Positions 8,452-17,517 are shown, numbered from the stretch's first letter. The stretch is 38,846 nt of DNA from Alsobacter soli (GCA_945883115.1 CAMCXA010000020.1:1-38846); one strand, 5' to 3'. Notes: a model not told the origin generated them from the letters alone. Numbers and translations: made by a program.

Positions 8452-9984
8452 ATGATCCGCGACGTCGTCATCGGTCTTGATTCTTCCACGACGGCGACCA
8501 AGGCAATTGCCTGGGACCGTGCCGGTCGAGCTTTGGCCGAAGGACGAGCGCCGGTTCCGCTTTCAAATCCGCATCCGGGACATTTTGAGCAGGACCCCGA
8601 AGATTGGTGGTCATCGACAGCATCTTCGCTGCGGGAAGTAACGCAGCAGATTAATCCGGCACGTATTGCCGCGATTGCGATTTCAAACCAGCGCGAGACA
8701 TTTGTCCCCTTGACCGAGGATGGCGCGGTTATTCGCCCCGGAACCTTGTGGCTCGACGAGCGGGCCAAGGTCGAGGTTGCGGAATTTGCCGACCAGTTTG
8801 GCGCAGAGCGTATTCATGCCATCACGGGCAAGCCGTGCGATGTGACGCCGTGCATTTATCGTTTTCTCTGGATGAAAAAGCACGAGCCGGAGAACTTTGC
8901 CCGCTTCGGGATGGTAACGGAGCTCCACGGCTATCTTGCATGGCGGTTGACGGGTCAGTTTGTGACATCAACGGCTTCGGCAGATCCTGCGGGTGTTCTC
9001 GATATGCCGTCGCACACCTATTCGGATGAGATATTGTCTGCAATCGGGCTCTCGAAGACGCAATTTCCGCAACTTTTCCGGCCCGGCGACGTGATGGCGC
9101 TGATGTCTGCGGATGCCGCGCGTGCAACAGGACTTCTCGAAGGCACGCCGGTGGTTGCCGGCGGCGGGGACGGCCAATGTGCCGGGACGGGCGTGAATGT
9201 GTTTGCCGCCAACCGGGCTTATATCAATCTCGGCACTGCCGTTGTTGCGGGTTCATTCTCTAAAAATTATGCGCATGATCGCGCGTTCCGAACGATGAAT
9301 TCGGTGGCGGAGCAGGGCTATATTTATGAAAGCTGCATCCGGACGGGGACATTCCTGATCGACTGGATGATCCGCGAAATGTTCGGCGCAGATGCGGGTG
9401 CAGAAAAGCACCTTTTCAAACAGCTTGAGGATGAAGCCGCCGCGGTTGGGATTGGCGCGGGGGGAGCGATGCTCGTGCCTTATTGGTCGGGTGTGATGAC
9501 ACCCTATTGGCGCACCGAGGCGCGCGGATTGATTGCCGGGCTGAATGCGTCGCACAAAAGGGGTCATGTGTATCGCGCGCTGCTTGACGGCATCGCGCTC
9601 GAACAGACGATTATGACGGACAAGATTGCCGAGACCGGCCAGCCGATTGATCATTTTGTGGCGATAGGCGGCGGATCCAACTCGGATTTATGGTGCCAGA
9701 TTCTTGCCGATGCGACGGGGCGCAGCATTGTGCGATCGTCGACGGTGGAAGCGTCCTCGCTTGGCGCTGCGATGGCGGCGGCGCGCGGGGCAGGGTGGTT
9801 CGCAACGGTGCCGGAAGCCTCCGCGGCGATGGCGGGGCCGACGACACGGCGGTTTGAACCGGACGCCAAGGCAAATGCCCGCTATCGCGAATTGCTTGCC
9901 ATTTACAAGGATCTTTGGCCTGCAATTGCCGACTGGAATGCGCGACTGGCTGCTTTTGCCGATCAGGCGGAGCATCAGGCATGA
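8452..9984 (+). CDS. FGGY-family carbohydrate/polyol kinase
   Basis: ATP-dependent kinase, 510 residues, in the FGGY family (glycerol, xylulose, ribulose and erythritol kinases). The N-terminal phosphate loop is VIGLDSSTTATKAIAWD (about 6-22). The substrate-side motif ISNQRETFV and LWLDERA are near residues 77-104. GTAVVAGSF (about 263) and the C-terminal signature region VAIGGGSNSDLWCQILADATG (two adjacent parts, about 403-423) carry the adenine-binding glycines. It is similar in size to erythritol kinase EryA. The 3' end overlaps the next gene as ATGA. In context it phosphorylates the imported substrate; which hydroxyl and which sugar cannot be read from the sequence. Confidence 0.9.
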   Translation: MIRDVVIGLDSSTTATKAIAWDRAGRALAEGRAPVPLSNPHPGHFEQDPEDWWSSTASSLREVTQQINPARIAAIAISNQRETFVPLTEDGAVIRPGTLWLDERAKVEVAEFADQFGAERIHAITGKPCDVTPCIYRFLWMKKHEPENFARFGMVTELHGYLAWRLTGQFVTSTASADPAGVLDMPSHTYSDEILSAIGLSKTQFPQLFRPGDVMALMSADAARATGLLEGTPVVAGGGDGQCAGTGVNVFAANRAYINLGTAVVAGSFSKNYAHDRAFRTMNSVAEQGYIYESCIRTGTFLIDWMIREMFGADAGAEKHLFKQLEDEAAAVGIGAGGAMLVPYWSGVMTPYWRTEARGLIAGLNASHKRGHVYRALLDGIALEQTIMTDKIAETGQPIDHFVAIGGGSNSDLWCQILADATGRSIVRSSTVEASSLGAAMAAARGAGWFATVPEASAAMAGPTTRRFEPDAKANARYRELLAIYKDLWPAIADWNARLAAFADQAEHQA

Positions 9985-11315
9985 CCGGACAGACGCCCCG
10001 CAACTGGAACGCCGTGATTGATGATCTGATTGCGGGACGGTGGACCGATCCGGAGACGGGCAAGGCGGCTGCGTGTCCGTTCGAGACGATCTATCTCGCC
10101 GAGACGCTTGACGGGCAGGAGGCAGACCTCGTCAAAGGCATGAATTTTGGCGGCCGGATCGCGGTTGTATCAGATACAAATACGGTCGAGGCGATGGGGC
10201 GGCGTGTGGCGAAGGCGTTGCGCCCGATTGCAACGGTCGACGAGATTGTGCTCTCCGATGATATCGAATGTGACGAGCCGAATATCGCCCATATTCAGGA
10301 ACTCACCCGCCATGCGGATGCCGTGATCGCGGTGGGTTCCGGTGTTATTTCGGACAGCTGCAAATATGCGACGTTCAAGGATGGGCGTCCTTTCGCGGTG
10401 TTCGGAACGGCGGCATCGATGAACGGGTATGCGGCGTCGACTGCATCGGTGACGCTCGGTAACGGCTTCAAAGTATCGCTGCCCGCGCATGCGCCACGTG
10501 GTATCTTTCTTGATCTCGCGGTTTCGGCGGCGGCACCGGCATGGCTGAATGCGGCGGGGCTGGGTGATAGTCTGTGTCGCCCGACGGCGCAGATTGACTG
10601 GTGGGCCTCGCACCGGCTGTTCGGAACCTATTTTTCCAATGCGCCCTATATTTTGCAGGGTAAGGAAGAAGCAGACATGATCGCGGCTGCGCCGGGGATC
10701 GGATATGGCGATATCGAGTCCGTCGGGATTTTGCATCGGGTGTTGACGCTTTGCGGGTTCGGGGTGTGTTTTACGGGTGTTTCCAACCATGGCTCGATGG
10801 GGGAACATCAGGTGTCGCACTGGATGGATATGTTTGCGGGTGATGCGCATCCGGTGACGGTCCACGGCCAGCAAGTGGGCGTGGCGTCGCTTGCCATGGC
10901 GCGATTGCATCATCGGATGCTGGCGATGAAAACGCCACCGCAGATCGGACCTACCGTGATCGACGAAGCGGGGATGATGCGGCGCTATGGTCCGGAGATC
11001 GGGCCGATGTGCATTGCCGAGTCGCGGAAGAAGGCCCTGGATGCAGAGGGCGCACGCGCGTTCAACCGGAAGATCAGCGAGATTTGGCCGGCTCTCTGCG
11101 ACGAATTGCGGCCAATGCTGCTTCCGGTCGACACGATGCGCGCGGCGCTCGTTGAAGCGGGCGGGCCGATTGATGCGGATACGCTGGGATTGCCGCGCCC
11201 CGTCTGGCGCGATGCGTTGAAATATGCGCGGGAAATTCGTGGTCGCTGGTCGTTTCTGGATCTGGCGGATGATGCGGGTCTGCTTGATCCATTTCTGGAC
11301 GAGGAGGGACTATGA
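9981..11315 (+). CDS. AraM/EgsA-type sn-glycerol-1-phosphate dehydrogenase homologue
   Basis: A 444-residue member of the iron-type alcohol dehydrogenase / glycerol-1-phosphate dehydrogenase superfamily, closest by motif to bacterial AraM, which interconverts sn-glycerol-1-phosphate and dihydroxyacetone phosphate with NAD(P)H. Dinucleotide-binding region: VVSDTNTVEAMGRRVA and IAVGSGVISDSCKYA. Family motif: GTAASMNGYAASTASV. Metal ligands are probably the Asp in GLGDSLC and the His residues of SNHGSMGEHQVSHW. I chose the ATG at 9981 because it overlaps the kinase stop as ATGA; the frame is open 66 bases further up, but that part lies inside the kinase. Its neighbours imply that it oxidises the phosphorylated substrate, which may be a polyol phosphate rather than glycerol phosphate. 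Confidence 0.85.
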   Translation: MTGQTPRNWNAVIDDLIAGRWTDPETGKAAACPFETIYLAETLDGQEADLVKGMNFGGRIAVVSDTNTVEAMGRRVAKALRPIATVDEIVLSDDIECDEPNIAHIQELTRHADAVIAVGSGVISDSCKYATFKDGRPFAVFGTAASMNGYAASTASVTLGNGFKVSLPAHAPRGIFLDLAVSAAAPAWLNAAGLGDSLCRPTAQIDWWASHRLFGTYFSNAPYILQGKEEADMIAAAPGIGYGDIESVGILHRVLTLCGFGVCFTGVSNHGSMGEHQVSHWMDMFAGDAHPVTVHGQQVGVASLAMARLHHRMLAMKTPPQIGPTVIDEAGMMRRYGPEIGPMCIAESRKKALDAEGARAFNRKISEIWPALCDELRPMLLPVDTMRAALVEAGGPIDADTLGLPRPVWRDALKYAREIRGRWSFLDLADDAGLLDPFLDEEGL

Positions 11316-12154
11316 AGCCCCTCTCAGCCATGCCTTTTGCGACACGCGCCGAGATCAGGTGTGTGTTTACCGATATAGACGACACGATCACGACCGAGGG
11401 GCGTCTGCCTGCTGCCGCCTATGCTGCCTTGGAGCGGTTGTCGGATGCAGGATTGGTGGTTGTGCCGATTACGGGCCGACCTGCGGGATGGTGCGATATG
11501 GTCGCGCGATTCTGGCCGGTTGCGGGGGTTGTGGGTGAAAACGGCGCGTTTTATTTTAGCTATGATCATGCAAAGCGCCGGATGATCCGCCGTTTCATGC
11601 TTGATGCTACCCAGCGTGCCGAGGGAAGAAATCGGCTTGAGCGCGTGGCTCAGCAGGTTCTAGCAGACGTGCCGGGTGCCGCGGTGGCGTCGGACCAGCT
11701 CTATCGCGAGAGCGATCTGGCGATAGATTTTTGTGAAGATGTGCCTGCGTTGCCTCAGGATGCAGTGGACCGGATCGTCAGCGTTTTTCATGAGGCGGGG
11801 GCGATCGCAAAAGTATCCTCCATTCATGTGAATGGCTGGTTCGGCTCGTATGACAAATTGTCGATGACGCGTCTGTTTGCCGAGGAAATTCTCGGACTTG
11901 ATCTGGAGCGCAACAAGGATCGCTTTGTCTATTGCGGCGACAGCCCGAATGACGCGCCGATGTTCAGGTTTTTCCCGAATGCGTGCGGCGTGGCCAATGT
12001 CCAGGACTTTGTCGGGCGCATTGATGCGTTGCCAGCCTATATTTCTGATTCACGCGGTGGTGCGGGTTTCGTCGAGATTGCCAACATCATCCTCGACGCT
12101 CGCAGTGCCAATCTCTCCACCCAACCCAGATTATCTGTCCACATTCAGCATTGA
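11312..12154 (+). CDS. HAD-superfamily (IIB, Cof-like) phosphatase
   Basis: A 280-residue HAD hydrolase. Motif I is FTDIDDTIT (nucleophile Asp21, acid/base Asp23). Motif II is VVPITGRP. The cap region includes GVVGENGAFYF, and motif IV is YCGDSPNDAPMF with the Mg-binding Asp pair. The type IIB cap and GDSPND ending resemble sugar-phosphate phosphatases such as mannosyl-3-phosphoglycerate or sucrose phosphatase. The start overlaps the preceding stop as ATGA. Its presence between a kinase, two dehydrogenases and an ABC ATPase suggests that it dephosphorylates an intermediate or a toxic by-product of the pathway. The substrate is not known. Confidence 0.85.
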   Translation: MKPLSAMPFATRAEIRCVFTDIDDTITTEGRLPAAAYAALERLSDAGLVVVPITGRPAGWCDMVARFWPVAGVVGENGAFYFSYDHAKRRMIRRFMLDATQRAEGRNRLERVAQQVLADVPGAAVASDQLYRESDLAIDFCEDVPALPQDAVDRIVSVFHEAGAIAKVSSIHVNGWFGSYDKLSMTRLFAEEILGLDLERNKDRFVYCGDSPNDAPMFRFFPNACGVANVQDFVGRIDALPAYISDSRGGAGFVEIANIILDARSANLSTQPRLSVHIQH

Positions 12155-12163
12155 AGGAACGTC

Positions 12164-13234
12164 ATGGCCCCCGTCACCATTCGCAATATCAGAAAAAATT
12201 ACGGTGATCTCGAGGTTATCCACGGGATCGATCTCGACATCGCCGACGGATCATTCGTAGTTCTGCTTGGCCCGTCCGGGTGTGGAAAATCAACGCTTCT
12301 GCGCATGATCGCAGGGCTGGAGAGCGTCACAAGCGGGGACGTGATGATCAACGATAAGGTCGTCAATGACGTGCACCCGAAGGATCGTGACATCGCCATG
12401 GTGTTCCAAAATTATGCGCTGTACGCGCATATGACGGTTTTCGACAATATGGCGTTCTCCATGCATCTGAAAAAGATGCCGAAGGACGAAATCAAGAAAA
12501 AGGTCGACTGGGCGGCGTCCATCCTCAATCTGGGCGATTATCTCGCGCGTTTCCCGCGGCAATTATCGGGCGGTCAGCGGCAGCGTGTGGCGATGGGACG
12601 AGCGATTGTGCGTGATCCTGTCGTGTTCCTTTTCGATGAGCCGCTTTCGAACCTCGATGCGAAGTTGCGCGTGCAGATGCGGACGGAAATCAAGGAATTG
12701 CACCAGCGGCTCAAGACGACGACTGTCTATGTGACGCATGACCAGATCGAAGCCATGACCATGGCGGATGTCATTGTCATTCTGCGGGACGGGAATATCG
12801 AGCAATCCGGGCGTCCTCTCGATGTTTATGATCATCCGGCAAACCTGTTTGTTGCAGAGTTTATCGGCTCGCCAGCAATGAACTTGCTGCATGGCGTGGC
12901 CGAGCGCAACGGTGCAGAAGCGGCGATCAGGCTTCAGAACGGCGTTGCCTTGCCCTTGCCGTTGACCGCGAAAGTCGAGGCCGGGCAGAATATCATTTTC
13001 GGCATTCGGCCTGAGCATTTGAAGATTATCCCGGGCGGGGTTTTGAAGGCTGAAGTGCAGGTGTTGGAGCCGACGGGTCCGGAAATCCATATTTTTGCGC
13101 AAGCGGCAGGCAAAGAAGTGTGTGTCATCACGTCGGAACGTGTTGCCATCGGACACGGCACAACGATTGAATTGTCGCCCGTGCGCGAACGGAGCCATGT
13201 TTTCGACGCGGTGACAGGAAAGTCGCTGGCCTAG
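12164..13234 (+). CDS. ABC transporter ATP-binding protein (MalK/UgpC type)
   Basis: Cytoplasmic ATPase of the importer, 356 residues. Walker A is GPSGCGKST (about 37-45), the Q-loop MVFQNYALY, the signature LSGGQRQRVAMGRAI (about 133-147), Walker B VFLFDEPLSNLDAKLR and the H-loop VYVTHDQIEA. A TOBE/MalK-type regulatory domain of about 120 residues follows, with FGIRPEHLKI. AAGGA five bases before the ATG sets the start. It completes the importer with the two permeases and binding protein at 4994-8385, from which it is separated by three metabolic genes. Confidence 0.95.
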   Translation: MAPVTIRNIRKNYGDLEVIHGIDLDIADGSFVVLLGPSGCGKSTLLRMIAGLESVTSGDVMINDKVVNDVHPKDRDIAMVFQNYALYAHMTVFDNMAFSMHLKKMPKDEIKKKVDWAASILNLGDYLARFPRQLSGGQRQRVAMGRAIVRDPVVFLFDEPLSNLDAKLRVQMRTEIKELHQRLKTTTVYVTHDQIEAMTMADVIVILRDGNIEQSGRPLDVYDHPANLFVAEFIGSPAMNLLHGVAERNGAEAAIRLQNGVALPLPLTAKVEAGQNIIFGIRPEHLKIIPGGVLKAEVQVLEPTGPEIHIFAQAAGKEVCVITSERVAIGHGTTIELSPVRERSHVFDAVTGKSLA

Positions 13235-13261
13235 GCACTCAGAAGAGTCGGAGAAGGCCGG

Positions 13262-14314
13262 ATGGCAAAAATCGTGATTTTGGGTGCGGGTGTGATGGGC
13301 TCGGCGATGAGCCTGCCTGCGTCTGCCAAAGGGCATTCGGTTGATCTTGTCGGCACATTTCTCGATACCGATAGTGTGCGTTCGGTTCAGGGGAACGGTT
13401 TGCATCCGCGCCTTGGCATTACGTTGCCGGAAACGATTGCCGCGTATGAGTGGACAGATTTTGGCAACCGTCTTGATGACGAAACAGCGCTGATCATTCT
13501 AGGTGTTTCATCGGCAGGTGTCTCTTGGGCGATCGAGCGTCTGGCCGAGGCACTCACGCGGCCAATTCCGGTTCTGATGATCACGAAGGGGTTATCGCCC
13601 GAGAACGGAAAGATCGAGGTTTTCCCGAGTATTGTCGCACGCGAACTCGAGGCAAGGCTCGGTTTTCATGTGCCTGTGCTGGCCGTGGGCGGACCTTGCA
13701 TTGCAGGCGAACTTGCGGCGGGCCGTGATACCGGCGTTGTGATTACGGGGCATGATGCGGCGTTGGTGGAGGATATCATCGCGCTTGTTGATGCGCCATT
13801 TTATCACGCGAGGGCTTCGGGGGACGTTGTAGGCGTCGAAGTCTGCGCGGCGTTCAAGAATTTCTTCGCACTCGGTGTCGGTTGGGCGACGGGGCATCTG
13901 GAAAAGACGGGTCGCGCGACGAATGGCGCGCAAATGCACAACCTTTCGGCGAGCCTTTTTGCGCAATCCCTGCGCGAGATGAGCTTGCTGTCGGCGGCTT
14001 TTGGCGGGACGCAGGCGAGCGTCGACGGGCTACCCGGTGTTGGTGATCTTTATGTGACGTGCCTTGCGGGGCGGAATTCGCGCATGGGGCGTCTTCTCGG
14101 GCTTGGCTTGTCCTATCCCGAAGCGAAGGCAGGGCACATGGCCGAGGATACTGTGGAAGGCGCAGAGCTTGCCCTTGCCGTTGGTCCGACAGTTGAAGAG
14201 ATGTGGGCGGATGGCCGGTTGCCTGTGGCAAAGATGCCAATGTCGCGGGCCATTATTGATGCAGTGTGCCACGCTAAGCCGATGACGATCGACTGGCGGG
14301 AGTTCCACCGGTGA
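13262..14314 (+). CDS. NAD(P)-dependent glycerol-3-phosphate dehydrogenase-like protein
   Basis: A 350-residue protein of the GpsA/6-phosphogluconate-dehydrogenase-like fold. The dinucleotide-binding motif is VILGAGVMGSAMS (about 4-16) and the catalytic lysine lies in CAAFKNFFALGVGW (about residue 200). The GpsA-like region DGLPGVGDLYVTCLAGRNSR (about 260-279) is conserved. The N-terminal GAGVMG differs from canonical GpsA (GAGAWG), so I read it as a pathway paralogue and not the phospholipid-synthesis enzyme. A GGAGAAGG sequence precedes the ATG. The start of the regulator gene overlaps its stop as GTGA. With the AraM homologue it gives the operon two polyol-phosphate dehydrogenases that in their classical forms have opposite stereospecificity. 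Confidence 0.85.
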   Translation: MAKIVILGAGVMGSAMSLPASAKGHSVDLVGTFLDTDSVRSVQGNGLHPRLGITLPETIAAYEWTDFGNRLDDETALIILGVSSAGVSWAIERLAEALTRPIPVLMITKGLSPENGKIEVFPSIVARELEARLGFHVPVLAVGGPCIAGELAAGRDTGVVITGHDAALVEDIIALVDAPFYHARASGDVVGVEVCAAFKNFFALGVGWATGHLEKTGRATNGAQMHNLSASLFAQSLREMSLLSAAFGGTQASVDGLPGVGDLYVTCLAGRNSRMGRLLGLGLSYPEAKAGHMAEDTVEGAELALAVGPTVEEMWADGRLPVAKMPMSRAIIDAVCHAKPMTIDWREFHR

Positions 14315-15330
14315 TAGAGGCTCTGATGGCGGATCACGACAAAGATCACGAGCGTCCATCAGGCACCGGCTCGGTTGCGACTGTTTTGCCCGATGAAGCC
14401 CTGATGGTGCGGGCGGCGTGGGGCTATTATGTCGAAGGGTTGACGCAGAACGAGATCGGCCGGAAGCTCGGGTTGAACCGGGTGCGTGTGAACCGAATTC
14501 TTGCGCAGGCGCGTGAGCGCGGCATCGTTCAGGTGCGGGTGAATTCAGCACTTTCTGTCGAGACAGAAGCCGCCTTGGAGCGGAAGTTCGGGCTGGATCA
14601 GGCGGTGGTGGTGCCGAAGCCCGATGATGTCTCATTGATCCCGCAGATGATTGCGACGGCGGCGGGTGCGGTCTTGTCCGACCGGATCGGCGACGGGATG
14701 TCTGTCGGCGTGGGATGGGGGCGCACGCTTCGCCTGTCGGTTCGTTCCGTGGAACGGCGGGTTGTGCGTGATTTGTCGGTGGTTTCTTTGCTCGGAGGCC
14801 TGACACGCGGTTCTGTCATGAACGCCTATGAGACGGCATCCCGGCTGGCGGATGTTTATGACGCGCAATGCTTTTATATTGCCGCACCGGTTTTTGCCGA
14901 TACCGAGGAGACAGCGCAGGTACTCAGGAGCCAATCCGGTGTGCGGGATGCATTTGCTCATGCGCGCAATATCGATATTGCGCTTATGTCGGTGGGCTCG
15001 CTTCATCATGATGCAACCATGCGGCAATTGGGGTTGATCAGTGAACCTGATGTAAAATCCTTGTTGGAAGCAGGGGCAGTGGGCGATTTTTGTGCCCATT
15101 GGATCGATGCGAATGGCGACGTGATTGATCATTCCCTCAATCGCAGCGTTTTGGCGATGTCGTTGGATGATTTGCGTCACGTGCCGACCGTGATTTTGGC
15201 GTCGGGCGGTGATGATAAAATTACGGTGCTTCGGGCGGCTTTGCAGCGAAAAACGGTGTCTGTTCTCGTGACTGACGAGGTGACGGCAAAAAAACTTTTG
15301 CTTCCGGATCAAGTGACCAAATTCCGCTGA
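14311..15330 (+). CDS. SorC/DeoR-type sugar-binding transcriptional regulator
   Basis: A 339-residue regulator. Residues about 26-75 form a helix-turn-helix (GLTQNEIGRKLGLNRVRVNR), followed by the SorC sugar-phosphate-binding domain, with GVGWGRTLR, VSLLGGLTRGS and ALMSVGSL marking its Rossmann-like core. EryD, which controls erythritol genes in Brucella, is of this type. The start is taken as the GTG at 14311, which overlaps the preceding stop (GTGA) and has GGGAG eight bases upstream; an ATG at 14326 is the alternative. As the last gene of the operon it probably responds to a phosphorylated pathway intermediate and controls both this operon and the DUF4432 gene downstream. Confidence 0.88.
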   Translation: MIEALMADHDKDHERPSGTGSVATVLPDEALMVRAAWGYYVEGLTQNEIGRKLGLNRVRVNRILAQARERGIVQVRVNSALSVETEAALERKFGLDQAVVVPKPDDVSLIPQMIATAAGAVLSDRIGDGMSVGVGWGRTLRLSVRSVERRVVRDLSVVSLLGGLTRGSVMNAYETASRLADVYDAQCFYIAAPVFADTEETAQVLRSQSGVRDAFAHARNIDIALMSVGSLHHDATMRQLGLISEPDVKSLLEAGAVGDFCAHWIDANGDVIDHSLNRSVLAMSLDDLRHVPTVILASGGDDKITVLRAALQRKTVSVLVTDEVTAKKLLLPDQVTKFR

Positions 15331-15446
15331 CGGGGCCCGGCAGGATTATTCTCGCGTGACATGGTGTTCGGGGATTGACTAACGGCACCGGGAAGTAGTC
15401 ATCTTAGACGTTCACGCAGTCTGATCACTTCAAACCGAATACCCGT

Positions 15447-15461
15447 GATAATTGGATTATC
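15447..15461. promoter_or_regulatory. Palindrome before the DUF4432 gene, possible SorC operator
   Basis: GATAAT (15447-15452), spacer TGG, ATTATC (15456-15461): a perfect 6-bp inverted repeat 23 bases before the ATG at 15485. The 154-base gap from the regulator otherwise shows no gene. Assignment to the SorC-type regulator is inference. Confidence 0.35.
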
Positions 15462-15484
15462 GACCCTAGCCGAGGATGACACCA

Positions 15485-16588
15485 ATGCCTTCGATCCAGC
15501 CTGATACGACCCTGATCAATCTGAACGCTATCGAGTATTCACGCGCAGAGACCGTGATTGTGAAATCCGGCGGTATGACAGCGAGTGCGTTTGTTTATGC
15601 GAGCGGTGTGAAGGCGCTGAGAATTTCGAACGCCGATGGCGAGATGATCCTGCTGCCATTCCATGGTCAGCAGATTTGGGACGCGACGTTTTTTGGACGT
15701 CGGTTGACAATGCGATCGATGTTTGATGATCCGATCGACACGACGACCTATCTGGCGAATTACGGCGCATTTTTGCTCCATTGCGGGGCAACCGCGATGG
15801 GTAATCCGGGCGCGGAGGATCATCATCCGTTGCACGGTGAATTGCCGAATGCGCGGTTTCAGGAAGCAGAACTGATCGTTGGGCATGATGCTGCCGGTGC
15901 GTATATGGCGATGACAGGAAGCTACCGCCACACGGTTGCATTTTCGTATAATTACCGCGCCCGTCCGATGATTCGGCTGAATGCGACCGGAGGACGGATT
16001 GGCATGTCGTTGCAGGTGCATAATCTGAAGAATACGCCGATGGATTTCATGTATCTCGCCCATGTGAATTTCCGCCCCGTGGATGGCGCGACGCTAGTGG
16101 ATACAGCGCCGGATGATCCGAAGCATGTGCGGGTACGGGCGACCGTTCCGGGTTTCTTCAAGCCAAGTGCCGCGCATCGAGATTTGATTGCTGCGCTGCA
16201 GACAAATCCGGCGTTGCACCGGAAAATGGAGGCAGGTCGGGCGATTGACCCCGAGCTTGTCATGGGGATGGATTTCAAATCAGACGCGTCCGGTTGGGCG
16301 CATAGTCTGCAGCTCATGCCTGACGGATCGGCTGATTTTATCAGTCACAAGCCGACGGAGCTGGGCCGTGGCGTGCGCTGGATCACGCGGACGGCGGATC
16401 AGGACGCGCTGGGGCTGTTCTTGCCGGGAACCGCGGAGGCGGACGGCTATCATGCCGAAAAGGCGAAGGGGAATGTGCTGAGCATCGCTCCGGGTGCCAC
16501 ATACGATATCCACCTTGCCTTTGGCGCGCTTAACGCCAAAGAGGCATCCGAGATGCAGGAAAAGATTGGGTCGGTAATGCGCGGCTAG
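15485..16588 (+). CDS. DUF4432 (aldose-1-epimerase-like) protein
   Basis: A 367-residue protein with the galactose-mutarotase-like beta-sandwich fold of the DUF4432 family. The recognisable active-site segment is HHPLHGELPNARFQ (about 115-128), where the conserved His would act on a sugar ring. No signal peptide is seen, so it is probably cytoplasmic. I chose the ATG at 15485 because GAGGA lies eight bases upstream; an ATG at 15476 abuts that sequence and is unlikely to be used. The 3' end overlaps the convergent ribokinase gene by four bases. In context it probably interconverts anomers of the imported sugar or of a pathway aldose; experimentally it is unassigned. Confidence 0.8.
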   Translation: MPSIQPDTTLINLNAIEYSRAETVIVKSGGMTASAFVYASGVKALRISNADGEMILLPFHGQQIWDATFFGRRLTMRSMFDDPIDTTTYLANYGAFLLHCGATAMGNPGAEDHHPLHGELPNARFQEAELIVGHDAAGAYMAMTGSYRHTVAFSYNYRARPMIRLNATGGRIGMSLQVHNLKNTPMDFMYLAHVNFRPVDGATLVDTAPDDPKHVRVRATVPGFFKPSAAHRDLIAALQTNPALHRKMEAGRAIDPELVMGMDFKSDASGWAHSLQLMPDGSADFISHKPTELGRGVRWITRTADQDALGLFLPGTAEADGYHAEKAKGNVLSIAPGATYDIHLAFGALNAKEASEMQEKIGSVMRG

Positions 16589-17517
16589 GCTTTGGTAGCC
16601 AATAATGCTTCGATTTCAGCGAGTGTCGGCATGGCCGGTGCCGTGCCTGATCGTGTGACCGAGATTCCTGCTGTTGCCGAGCCAAAACGGGCAGCGGCTA
16701 TCGGGGCCATCCCGCGGGAAAGGGCTGCAGCAAACCCGCCATTGAACGCATCGCCCGCTCCGGTCGTATCGATTGCAGGGCCAATGCTGAACACGGGAAT
16801 GGCTTCCGAGATCTCCTTGCTATGGAACAAGGACCCCTTTTCGCCGAGCGTGATCAGCGCACACCCGCACCCCCACGAGAGAAGAACATCGCCGGCCTTG
16901 CGCGCGGTTTCGATGTCGACCACTTCGATGCCCGTGAGCATGGAGGCCTCCGATTCGTTCGGCGTCATGTAATCACAAAGCGCATAGATCGCGCGATCAA
17001 GCGGAGCGGCTGGGGCCGGGTTGAGGATGGTCGTGACGCCAGCAGCTCGCGCAATCTCCAAAGCGCGGACAGCGGCCGGAATGGGTTGCTCCAATTGGGT
17101 GACGAACACACTGGCGGTTTCGATACTGGCGCGGGCGCTCTCAATGTCGTCCGGCGAAATCGTTCCTGCCGCACCCGGAACGACGATGATGGCATTTTCA
17201 CCGGTTCGGTCATTCACGAAAATATAGGCGGCGCCGGTTGGATTGTCTGTTGTTTGGGGAACAAGTGTCTCGATACCCTCGGCTTGCCATGTTTTCAAGG
17301 CGATATCGCCGAAGGAGTCCGCGCCAAGCTTGGAGATGAAGGCGACATGGGCACCGGCGCGCGCGGCTGCGACAGCCTGATTAGAACCCTTGCCGCCCGG
17401 GCCCATCGCAAAGCCTGATCCGATGATCGTCTCGCCAATTGCAGGGGGACGGCTGGCGCGGAAGGCCAGATCTGCAACAAAAATGCCGAGAATTGCTACG
17501 CGTTTGTGCTTGGTCAT
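16585..17517 (-). CDS. rbsK: Ribokinase-like PfkB-family sugar kinase
   Basis: A 310-residue cytoplasmic kinase that uses ATP to phosphorylate a sugar, in the family typically ribose at O5. The N-terminal substrate motif is GPGGKGSNQAVAAARAG (about 37-53). The C-terminal PfkB signature DTTGAGDAFNGGFAAAL (about 250-266) has the catalytic Asp in GAGDAF. GGAGGA eight bases before the ATG supports the start. It converges on the DUF4432 gene, and the two stop codons overlap. A ribokinase beside a mutarotase-like gene and an FGGY kinase suggests that the locus handles a pentose or its alditol, but PfkB specificity cannot be read with certainty. The 120 bases upstream hold nothing obvious apart from the ribosome site. 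Confidence 0.88.
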   Translation of the reverse strand: MTKHKRVAILGIFVADLAFRASRPPAIGETIIGSGFAMGPGGKGSNQAVAAARAGAHVAFISKLGADSFGDIALKTWQAEGIETLVPQTTDNPTGAAYIFVNDRTGENAIIVVPGAAGTISPDDIESARASIETASVFVTQLEQPIPAAVRALEIARAAGVTTILNPAPAAPLDRAIYALCDYMTPNESEASMLTGIEVVDIETARKAGDVLLSWGCGCALITLGEKGSLFHSKEISEAIPVFSIGPAIDTTGAGDAFNGGFAAALSRGMAPIAAARFGSATAGISVTRSGTAPAMPTLAEIEALLATKA

